A stretch of DNA of 35,369 bases from Bacteroidales bacterium (GTDB lineage Bacteria; Bacteroidota; Bacteroidia; Bacteroidales; P3). Location of the stretch: assembly GCA_016281475.1 (NCBI GenBank), contig JAEEIS010000226.1:1-35369 (forward strand), written 5' to 3'. Below the pieces are notes generated by a model, which worked only from the letters and a program-made list of their open reading frames with translations, ran no database searches and had not been told where the DNA came from. How positions within the stretch are numbered: position 1 is the first letter of the stretch; every line of letters starts with the position of its first letter. Position numbers and translations under genes: made by a program. Below are positions 15,204 to 21,943 of this stretch, piece after piece.

Positions 15204-15398
15204 ATGTCAGACGAAGTAAGAAAACTCTATCGCAACCCTCGTGACAAGAAAATCGCAGGGGTTTGCAGCGGCATCGCTGAGTACCTCAGTGTCGATGTCA
15301 CCGTGGTGCGTATACTCTTTCTGATTGCCTTGGTGTGTGGGGGATTCGGCCTGTGGATATACTTGATTGTTTGGCTTGTTGCCCCCGAAAGAGCCTGA
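15204..15398 (+). CDS. PspC-domain small membrane protein
   Basis: This is a 64-residue protein that is one PspC domain. A basic N-terminus (KLYRNPRDKKIAGVCSGIAEYL) is followed by VDVTVVRILFLIALVCGGFGLWIYLIVWLVAP, one long hydrophobic segment. PspC proteins take part in envelope-stress responses in proteobacteria. In Bacteroidota, stand-alone domains of this length are common and their role is unknown. It ends one base before the start of the next gene, so the two are probably co-transcribed. Confidence 0.9.
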   Translation: MSDEVRKLYRNPRDKKIAGVCSGIAEYLSVDVTVVRILFLIALVCGGFGLWIYLIVWLVAPERA

Positions 15399-15399
15399 T

Positions 15400-16548
15400 A
15401 TGAAACGATTGATATTGTTGTTGGTCGTTACATTCATTTGGAATGTGGCGAAGGCGCAGGACAGCTCTGCTGTCGAGATTGTGGGCTACACCACGCCCAA
15501 CTACGAACAGATAAAGAAGGACTGCAACGATAAGAAAAGCCCTCGTTACTACCCCACGCTCGTCAAGCGTTTTGCTGCGGTTGACACCACCCTCCAATTG
15601 GAGGATATGCAGACGTTCTATTATGGGCAGGCAATCCTTGATGGATTTTGGCCATATAGTCATTATGATGAGTTTGACGAAATCCGCGCCATCATGCGCA
15701 AGGACGAGGCTCCCACCATCGAAGACACCCGAAAGATAGTCAAGCTTGCCGACGCTGTGATTGCAAAGTACCCTGCCGAACCGATGGCGTATTACTATAA
15801 GTTTGTCGGGCAGAGCATGGAATGTGAATACTTCGGAGGAGATACGGCTGAAATGCAGCGGACGCAGTTGCAGTTTCAGATGCTGTTCTACACCATTGCC
15901 GGCACTGGCAATGGCCTCACGCCCGAGTTGGCGATGCATGTGGTGAACGTAGCGCACGAGTACATGATGATGAACATGTATGGTTTCCGTTCATCGAAGC
16001 AGGCATTGATGAGTATCGACGGCCACAGTTACGACATGTTCCTGATTGACACAAACGAGTACGGTGTGGACACCCTCTATTTCAACATCGACCGCATTCT
16101 TGGAGCATGGGGCGATGCCTTGTCCAAAGCCGCGTCGGAACCTACCACAACGATAGACTTGGAATTGGGTGTAAAGTTCGTATTGGAGCTGGAAAAGCCC
16201 AAGCGGAAGAACAGCAAGTTTGTGCTGGTATCGAAAGAATATGTGTCGGATACGCTGATTAGCGACCGCGACAGCCTATTCCGTGAGCCTGTGCTGGAAA
16301 ACCAGATAGTGGGCTATTTCTGCCCAATGCGCCTGTACGAGGGCAGCGAAAGTGTATACAACTGTCTCGTGTTCATCAGCAACTGCGGCAAGGACCAGCT
16401 CTATTATGATGTTTTCATTGCAGCCGGAGACCACAAGGAGTACTTCCAATCTTCGAATAGTGGCATGCCGCGTGGCGTGATGATGAACGAGATGTGGCAG
16501 ACCGACGTGCAAGGCCTTCGCATCAGCAACATTCGGACGAAAGAGTGA
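15400..16548 (+). CDS. Exported DUF4919-like protein
   Basis: This is a 382-residue protein with signal peptide MKRLILLLVVTFIWNVAKA. The start at 15400 is preferred because it sits one base after the PspC stop and gives a clean signal peptide. The first half (YEQIKKDCNDKKSPRYYPTLVKRFAAVDTTL..EDMQTFYYGQ) matches my memory of DUF4919, a helical family of Bacteroidota with unknown role. The C-terminal part (after ~270) is beta-rich with no recognised motif. It is the last gene before the sigma-barrel fusion, 51 bp upstream of it. Whether it belongs to that system is not known. Confidence 0.65.
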   Translation: MKRLILLLVVTFIWNVAKAQDSSAVEIVGYTTPNYEQIKKDCNDKKSPRYYPTLVKRFAAVDTTLQLEDMQTFYYGQAILDGFWPYSHYDEFDEIRAIMRKDEAPTIEDTRKIVKLADAVIAKYPAEPMAYYYKFVGQSMECEYFGGDTAEMQRTQLQFQMLFYTIAGTGNGLTPELAMHVVNVAHEYMMMNMYGFRSSKQALMSIDGHSYDMFLIDTNEYGVDTLYFNIDRILGAWGDALSKAASEPTTTIDLELGVKFVLELEKPKRKNSKFVLVSKEYVSDTLISDRDSLFREPVLENQIVGYFCPMRLYEGSESVYNCLVFISNCGKDQLYYDVFIAAGDHKEYFQSSNSGMPRGVMMNEMWQTDVQGLRISNIRTKE

Positions 16549-16563
16549 TTTTTTTCATTTCCA

Positions 16564-16600
16564 TGCAGTCTTTCTTAGAGAAAATGTCTCTAAAGAGACA
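16564..16600 (+). promoter_or_regulatory. Bipartite motif and palindrome before the sigma-barrel gene
   Basis: TGCAGTCTTT (16564-16573), 12 bp, then GTCTCTAAAGAG (16586-16597). The second half belongs to the inverted repeat TGTCTCT-AA-AGAGACA (16585-16600), whose end touches the ATG at 16600. The same two half-sites with the same 12 bp gap occur at 18231-18264. The layout (two blocks whose starts are 21-22 bp apart) would fit -35 and -10 boxes of an ECF promoter, with transcription starting at or just before 16600. A repressor or activator operator is the alternative. Confidence 0.55.
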
Positions 16601-18219
16601 TGACGGACATGGAACGATTGGTAGAACAGGCGAAGACTGGCGACAGGCAGTCGCTAAACACGTTATACCACCGCTATAGGCAGCGTGCGTTTGCCATTTG
16701 TCGCCATATCACGCACGACAAGGAAATCTCCGAAGAGCTTGTTGACGACGCTTTCCTCATTGCTTTTAGCAAGTTGGACCATCTCAACGACCCAGAGAAG
16801 TTCGAGCATTGGCTGTCGGCTATTTCGACGAGGCTGGCATTGCGCCATGTGAAACGTCGGCCTGAAAGCAGAACTATTCCAATCTCTCATATAGAAGGTT
16901 TCGATGTACCCGTTGAAGCATATGATCCCCCGTTCGCGCCAGAGGAGTTGCAGGCAGCCATAGATCGGCTGCCTACTGGATATCGACAGGTGCTCACCAT
17001 GGCGGTGATTGAGGGCAAACCTCACAAGGAGATTGCGCAGGCACTGAGTATTGAGCCCCATTCCTCCTCATCGCAGTTGTATCATGCCCGTGTGATGTTG
17101 CGACGTATTCTTGGACCGCTGCTGTGTGCCATGCTGTTGGTCGTGCCTCTCATTATGACTCAAGACCAAGGAGGCGACAACCCTCAGTTGTCGGCCCGTG
17201 TACCTGCAATGCCAACGGTTGGGGAGCCAACGGTGTTGCCCGAGACGATTACTAACATTCCTACAATGACGGTTTGTAATACTCACACTGCATTGGACGA
17301 GCAGCCTATTGCGATGCGGCAGAACGACACTGCATTTACTATACATACCTCCCCATGCAATGAGAATACTGTCTATACCTTTGCGCCCAATAAGGTGTAT
17401 GGTAACATGAAGTCGAATCTAGTAACGGCTCATGCAATAAGTGGATGGTCGGTGGCGGTGGCGATGACGCGTTCGCTATCGGGAGTGGAAATAACGCAGC
17501 GACCGCATGCATTGTTGCTGCCCACGGTATCAGCTACTAGCAACCATGGCCAGAGCGTGTCAATAGCCAATTGGCGCGACTGCAAACGGTATGTGTTGGA
17601 GAATAGTAGTCTATTCTCGGACGAGGTGGCGGCAGCACTGATACGAATAGCTCAAAGCAATGAATTAGACAATGATGGCGAGATAATCCGCACGGAATCT
17701 CACGAGCCACCGTCTACCATGGCAGTTGTGCTCCATTATGCAATAGACAGTGTGTTCGCCCTATACGCGGGCATGGCTCACGGAGAATACCGCTCTTATT
17801 TCCAGACTGGAGTCGGTCGTGACAGAATTGATGAACGGCAGAGCGTTACTTACCTTGAGGTTCCCATCGGAGTGACCTATAATGTGTGTATGACATCTCG
17901 ATTCGGTTGTCACCTATCTGCCGACCTCTCGCTACAGTTGCCTTTGTCTCTTCAGAGAAACACCAGTTTTGTAGTCGGAGGGCAGACAAACGATGGGGTG
18001 GCAGAACTACCCATTTTCGAGCAGTCGGAACAAATAAAGTCACCCAACATTATGGCAGGGGTGAAAGTTGGCGTGCATTATCGTCTGACAGAGCACATTG
18101 GTTTCTTTGTAGAGGGTGGCATTAGTTATACAATTATTGGTGGGCAGTCCATTGTCACCTATGCCACGGTTCACCCCTTAGTCATTTCTGCCCAGACAGG
18201 ACTACGTTATACATTATAG
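16600..18219 (+). CDS. ECF sigma factor fused to membrane helix and outer-membrane-type beta barrel
   Basis: This is a 539-residue single uninterrupted frame. Residues ~10-88 are sigma region 2 (from GDRQSLNTLYHRYRQRAFAI to FEHWLSAISTRLALRHVKRR). Residues ~114-170 are sigma region 4 with its helix-turn-helix (HKEIAQALSIEPHSSSSQL). A hydrophobic helix follows at ~170-187 (ILGPLLCAMLLVVPLIM). A low-complexity Thr/Pro-rich stretch and unknown region lie at ~188-370. The C-terminal ~165 residues have alternating strands typical of PorT-like or small outer-membrane barrels (TYLEVPIGVTYNV, HIGFFVEGGISYTII, SAQTGLRYTL). Membrane-tethered OMP-like proteins encoded beside ECF sigma genes are known in Bacteroidales; here both are one chain. 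An anti-sigma gene is absent. Release by proteolysis is an inference. Met4 (16609) is an alternative start if transcription begins near 16600. Confidence 0.85.
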   Translation: MTDMERLVEQAKTGDRQSLNTLYHRYRQRAFAICRHITHDKEISEELVDDAFLIAFSKLDHLNDPEKFEHWLSAISTRLALRHVKRRPESRTIPISHIEGFDVPVEAYDPPFAPEELQAAIDRLPTGYRQVLTMAVIEGKPHKEIAQALSIEPHSSSSQLYHARVMLRRILGPLLCAMLLVVPLIMTQDQGGDNPQLSARVPAMPTVGEPTVLPETITNIPTMTVCNTHTALDEQPIAMRQNDTAFTIHTSPCNENTVYTFAPNKVYGNMKSNLVTAHAISGWSVAVAMTRSLSGVEITQRPHALLLPTVSATSNHGQSVSIANWRDCKRYVLENSSLFSDEVAAALIRIAQSNELDNDGEIIRTESHEPPSTMAVVLHYAIDSVFALYAGMAHGEYRSYFQTGVGRDRIDERQSVTYLEVPIGVTYNVCMTSRFGCHLSADLSLQLPLSLQRNTSFVVGGQTNDGVAELPIFEQSEQIKSPNIMAGVKVGVHYRLTEHIGFFVEGGISYTIIGGQSIVTYATVHPLVISAQTGLRYTL

Positions 18220-18230
18220 TTGTCGGAGCG

Positions 18231-18264
18231 TGCAGTCTTTTGTACGCAGTTGGTCTCTATAGAG
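18231..18264 (+). promoter_or_regulatory. Second copy of the bipartite motif, before the radical SAM gene
   Basis: TGCAGTCTTT (18231-18240), 12 bp, then GTCTCTATAGAG (18253-18264), which contains the perfect palindrome CTCTATAGAG. It agrees with the copy at 16564-16597 in 21 of 22 motif positions and in spacing, while the 12 bp in between differ. It ends 19 bp before the radical SAM start. This is a likely shared promoter or operator of the sigma-barrel cassette. Confidence 0.6.
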
Positions 18265-18283
18265 GAAAAACCTAAAGACCAAT

Positions 18284-19345
18284 ATGTACAAAGTAACTGA
18301 TTACCTGACTAGCGGACTGCTCTATGCCAACAACAGCCTGCATCCGCACCACAAGCAACTAAGCCAACTGATGATTTATGCCACCACGGCATGTCAGTCG
18401 CGCTGCCAGCATTGTTCTATTTGGAAGAAGCCTCATGAGAATCTGTCGTTCGACGATATTGTGCGGGTGATGCAAAGCAACTGCGTGAAACCTTGTACTA
18501 CGGTGGGACTCGAAGGTGGCGAGTTTATACTTCACCCACAGACAGAACAAATTCTCGACTGGTTTATGCACCACCATCCCAACTACACATTGCTCTCCAA
18601 CTGTCTTGCTCCCGACAGGCTGATTGACCTCACGCGGCGATATTGGCCGAAACATCTTTACCTCTCCTTGGATGGTAACCGCCAGACGTATATCCACATG
18701 CGGGGATGCGACGGCTATCCAAAGGTGATGAGAGTGATTGAAGCCTTATCTGACGAGGTGCCTATCTCGTTGATGTTCTGTCTGTCGCCGTGGAATAGCT
18801 TTGGTGATATGGAATATGTCATCCGTTTGGCCCAGCAGCACCACATCGATGTGCGGGTTGGCATCTATGGCACCATGGCATTCTTTGATACGACAAGCGA
18901 CCTTCTCGTAGCAACAGACTTCGCTTCCCAGATACCCCATGCTGTTCATGAGACAAGCGAGAATTACGACTATGTGGCACTCTACGACCAATGGCGCAAT
19001 GGTCATCTTCGTCTTCCTTGCCTTAGCATAGGCAACCAAGCTGTGATTCATGCCAATGGCAACGTCCCCATCTGTCAGAACCTCGACTGTATACTCGGCA
19101 ACATTCACAATCAGTCGTTCGACGATATTTGGAATAGCCATACATCTTGTAGTCTTCAACGTCAATATGGTATGACATGCAATGGGTGTTGGATTAATTT
19201 CCATCGCAAGTACGACATCATCCTGCTTCGCACACTCGAGCGTATTCTCCCCAAGCGGATGCTGGAGAAACTGTATGGTCCCTACTGGTGGTGCGAAGAC
19301 CATAGTGTTACTTACCGCCAGTATTTTAAGAGCTGCCAATTATGA
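18284..19345 (+). CDS. Radical SAM enzyme with SPASM-like C-terminus
   Basis: This is a 353-residue protein with the radical SAM cluster motif CQSRCQHC (Cys37, Cys41, Cys44) after LMIYATTA, and the GGE-type motif GLEGGEF (~75-81). The C-terminal third carries further cysteines at 246, 264, 269, 289, 299 and 302, in the context NGNVPICQNLDCILGNI..FDDIW then CNGCW. This is the arrangement of a SPASM or twitch domain with auxiliary Fe-S clusters. Such enzymes modify peptides, sugars or other small molecules; no precursor-peptide gene is visible nearby, so the substrate is open. The gene overlaps the following oxidoreductase by 4 nt (ATGA). It follows the sigma-barrel gene by 64 bp, with the shared bipartite motif in between. 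Confidence 0.85.
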   Translation: MYKVTDYLTSGLLYANNSLHPHHKQLSQLMIYATTACQSRCQHCSIWKKPHENLSFDDIVRVMQSNCVKPCTTVGLEGGEFILHPQTEQILDWFMHHHPNYTLLSNCLAPDRLIDLTRRYWPKHLYLSLDGNRQTYIHMRGCDGYPKVMRVIEALSDEVPISLMFCLSPWNSFGDMEYVIRLAQQHHIDVRVGIYGTMAFFDTTSDLLVATDFASQIPHAVHETSENYDYVALYDQWRNGHLRLPCLSIGNQAVIHANGNVPICQNLDCILGNIHNQSFDDIWNSHTSCSLQRQYGMTCNGCWINFHRKYDIILLRTLERILPKRMLEKLYGPYWWCEDHSVTYRQYFKSCQL

Positions 19346-20400
19346 TGAGAAGACTTATCAATCAGGCTCGCCGATTGAGAACAGAGGCTGCGTTGGCGCG
19401 TTCCTGCAATCGACATTATGCCTTTGTGGGCATAGGCGGTCACAGCATGGCGAATCTTTATCCTGTTCTGAATCTTTTGCACGTGCCGTTAAAATACATT
19501 TGTGTCACATCCTCTCGTAAAGTCAAACTTATTGATTCAAATCCTGGTTTCAAACATGTTGTTGCGACAACCTCCCTTGACATGGTTTTGGACGATCCAG
19601 AGGTGGCGGCAGTCTTCGTGTCGGCAACGCCTGCTGCCCATTATCGTATTGCTACGGCCGTCTTGCAGCATGGTAAAGCTTTATTCATTGAGAAACCGCC
19701 ATGCCAAAACTTGCTTCAGCTCGAGTCTCTAATCAATCTTCAAAAACAGGTGTGTTCTTATGTGCAAGTGGGAATGCAGAAACGATATGCACCTGCCATA
19801 CGTAGGCTAAAGACACGATTAAAAGGCGACACGGTTTATAACTACACAATGCGCTATTGTGTGGGGCATTATCCAGAGGGTGATGCCTTCACGGATCTTT
19901 TTATCCATCCGATAGATCTGGTCATACATCTTTTTGGCGCAGCCGAGGTTGTGTCGATGCATTTCGTGGCAGAACATACTGTGGTGCTGATGCTTGCTCA
20001 TGGTGATGCGGTGGGAACGGTAGAATTATCCACTGGCTATTCATGGGCAGCACCTGTTGAGAGTATGACTGTTCACACTCGTTTAGGTGTCTACGCCCTC
20101 CCCAGCATAGATGTACTCACGTTTCAACCAGTGGAAGTGTCATTAGCGGGCATTCCGTGGGAGAAGATAAGACATTACAACGGCTCAGTGGAGTACCTTT
20201 GTCGTCACGATAGTTTCTCCCCAATATTGGAATCGTCTACATGGGTCGAACATGGTTTCTATCACGAATTGAAAGACTTTGTGGATAAGGTTGAGGACCG
20301 TGTGTCTGTATGGCATCGAATTCCTCTTAATACCTGCCCTACCCTTCAGTCTCTGTTGCCAGTGTATCAAATAATAGACACCTGCCTACAGCAATTGTAA
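19342..20400 (+). CDS. Gfo/Idh/MocA-family NAD(P)-dependent oxidoreductase
   Basis: This is a 352-residue protein. After a basic leader, the Rossmann motif is YAFVGIGGHSMANLYPVL (~28-45). AAVFVSATPAAHYRIATAVLQHGKALFIEKPPC contains the family motif EKP. The second half has the mixed-sheet dimerisation domain (FTDLFIHPIDLVIHLFG). Members oxidise or reduce sugars, inositols and similar polyols. The glycine pattern GIGGHS differs from the usual GxGxxG, so cofactor binding should not be assumed. It is translationally coupled to the radical SAM gene, suggesting that both act on one substrate, perhaps a surface sugar. The stop codon lies in the loop of the terminator hairpin. Confidence 0.85.
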   Translation: MMRRLINQARRLRTEAALARSCNRHYAFVGIGGHSMANLYPVLNLLHVPLKYICVTSSRKVKLIDSNPGFKHVVATTSLDMVLDDPEVAAVFVSATPAAHYRIATAVLQHGKALFIEKPPCQNLLQLESLINLQKQVCSYVQVGMQKRYAPAIRRLKTRLKGDTVYNYTMRYCVGHYPEGDAFTDLFIHPIDLVIHLFGAAEVVSMHFVAEHTVVLMLAHGDAVGTVELSTGYSWAAPVESMTVHTRLGVYALPSIDVLTFQPVEVSLAGIPWEKIRHYNGSVEYLCRHDSFSPILESSTWVEHGFYHELKDFVDKVEDRVSVWHRIPLNTCPTLQSLLPVYQIIDTCLQQL

Positions 20401-20416
20401 GTGTGTAGGCAGGTGT
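20378..20416. terminator. 13-bp perfect hairpin between convergent genes
   Basis: ACACCTGCCTACA (20378-20390) and TGTAGGCAGGTGT (20404-20416) pair perfectly around a 13-nt loop that contains the stop codon of the oxidoreductase. There is no strong T tract on either side. It lies between the convergent oxidoreductase and glmM genes and could end transcription from both directions. The left arm encodes the last residues of the oxidoreductase. Confidence 0.65.
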
Positions 20417-20441
20417 TGTATAATAAAGGAGATGATCTGTC

Positions 20442-21827
20442 TTATAGCATCTGTTTCACCATCTCGGCTAGCTCGTTGGCGCGGACTTCGGTGTGGGCCT
20501 CACTGTAGATGCGGATGATGGGCTCGGTGTTGCTCTTGCGCAGGTGGACCCAGCCGTCTTCAAAGTCAATCTTCACACCGTCGATGGTGCTCACCTGGCA
20601 GTCGGCTTTGGCACTATAGAGGGCAGCCACCTTCTTGAGCAGTGCGTCCACGTCCATGTCAGGAGTGAGGTCTTTGCGGTTCTTGGAGATGATGTAGTCG
20701 GGGTAGGTCTTGCGCAGTTCGCTGACCTTCATGCCTTTCTTGGCAAGCAGGGTGAGGAAGAGTGCCACGCCTACCAGTGCATCGCGACCGTAGTGCAGTT
20801 CGGGGTAGATGACACCTCCGTTGCCCTCACCACCGATGATGGCTCCCGTTTGGCGCATCAGGGTGGTGACGTTCACCTCGCCCACGGCAGAAGCGTTGTA
20901 TTCACAGCCGGCATACTTGCGGGTGACATCGCGCAGGGCACGCGACGACGACATGTTTGACACGGTGTTGCCAGGCGTATGGCTCAGCACATAGTCCGCC
21001 ACGCTCACCAACGTGTATTCCTCGCCAAACATCTCGCCGGTTTCGCATACCAGTGCCAAACGGTCCACGTCGGGGTCGACGACGATGCCGAGGTCGCAAT
21101 GCTCATTGCGCACGGCATCGGATATTTGGGTCAGGTTCTGTGGTATGGGTTCGGGATTGTGGGCAAAGTGGCCTGTGGGCTCGCAGTTGAGCTCCACCAC
21201 GTCGTTCACGCCCAAGGCGCGAAGCAGGCGCGGTATGGCGATGCCGCCAGTGGAATTGACCGCATCCACGCAGACGCGGAAATTGGCCTTGGCAATGGCT
21301 GCCTTATCTACCAAAGGCAGTGCCAGCACACGCTCAATGTGGTGGTCGATGGTGTCGAAGTCCTCCGTCACCTGTCCCAGCGTGTCGACATCGCAAAAGT
21401 CGAATTCTTCAGCGTCGGCAATGCGGATTACCTCGTTGCCCTCGGCAGCGTCGATAAATTCGCCACGGCTGTTGAGCAGTTTTAGCGCGTTCCAATGCTT
21501 GGGGTTGTGCGATGCGGTGATGATGATACCGCCGTCGGCATGTTTGTCTATCACGGTCATCTCGGTGGTTGGTGTGGTGGAAAGACCTGTCTCAATCACA
21601 TCGATGCCCATGCCTTGCAGTGTGCCAACCACCAAGCGGTCGACCATCGCGCCACTCAGTCGTGCGTCGCGGCCGACTACAAGGGTGAGACGTTTGCCAT
21701 TGGCATTACGTTGTAAGAAAGTGGCGAAAGCCGATGTAAATTTCACCACGTCGATAGGACTGAGGCCGTCGCCGGGCTTGCCGCCGATGGTGCCTCTAAT
21801 GCCAGAAATAGATTTTATTAAGCTCAT
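20442..21827 (-). CDS. glmM: Phosphoglucosamine mutase (phosphohexomutase family)
   Basis: This is a 461-residue enzyme with all four signatures of the alpha-D-phosphohexomutase family. The catalytic phosphoserine is Ser106 in TASHNP. The metal loop is DPDVDR (Asp251, Asp253, Asp255). The sugar-binding loop is GGEGNGGVI. The phosphate-binding loop is RKSNTEPIIRIY. GGEGNGG and SNTEP fit GlmM, which converts glucosamine-6-phosphate to glucosamine-1-phosphate for UDP-GlcNAc synthesis. A phosphomannomutase or phosphoglucomutase cannot be excluded by eye. It follows GH3 on the same strand, separated by a period-7 AT-rich element that touches its start codon. Confidence 0.85.
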   Translation of the reverse strand: MSLIKSISGIRGTIGGKPGDGLSPIDVVKFTSAFATFLQRNANGKRLTLVVGRDARLSGAMVDRLVVGTLQGMGIDVIETGLSTTPTTEMTVIDKHADGGIIITASHNPKHWNALKLLNSRGEFIDAAEGNEVIRIADAEEFDFCDVDTLGQVTEDFDTIDHHIERVLALPLVDKAAIAKANFRVCVDAVNSTGGIAIPRLLRALGVNDVVELNCEPTGHFAHNPEPIPQNLTQISDAVRNEHCDLGIVVDPDVDRLALVCETGEMFGEEYTLVSVADYVLSHTPGNTVSNMSSSRALRDVTRKYAGCEYNASAVGEVNVTTLMRQTGAIIGGEGNGGVIYPELHYGRDALVGVALFLTLLAKKGMKVSELRKTYPDYIISKNRKDLTPDMDVDALLKKVAALYSAKADCQVSTIDGVKIDFEDGWVHLRKSNTEPIIRIYSEAHTEVRANELAEMVKQML

Positions 21828-21943
21828 ATTGAAAATTAAAAATTAAGAATTAAAATTATTTAGAATCAAAAATTAAGAATTAATATTATTAGAGATTAAG
21901 ACTGGATGCGTCAGCTAAAATATTAATTTTTAATTTTTAATTT
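21828..21943. repeat. AT-rich period-7 inverted-repeat element between GH3 and glmM
   Basis: One arm has units ATTGAAA, ATTAAAA, ATTAAGA and ATTAAAA (21828-21855), with more degenerate units to ~21898. The other arm has three copies of TTAATTT (21923-21943). The centre holds ACTGGATGCGTCAGC. On the minus strand the element starts inside the end of GH3, providing its last codons and stop, and ends one base before the glmM start codon. Confidence 0.75.
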
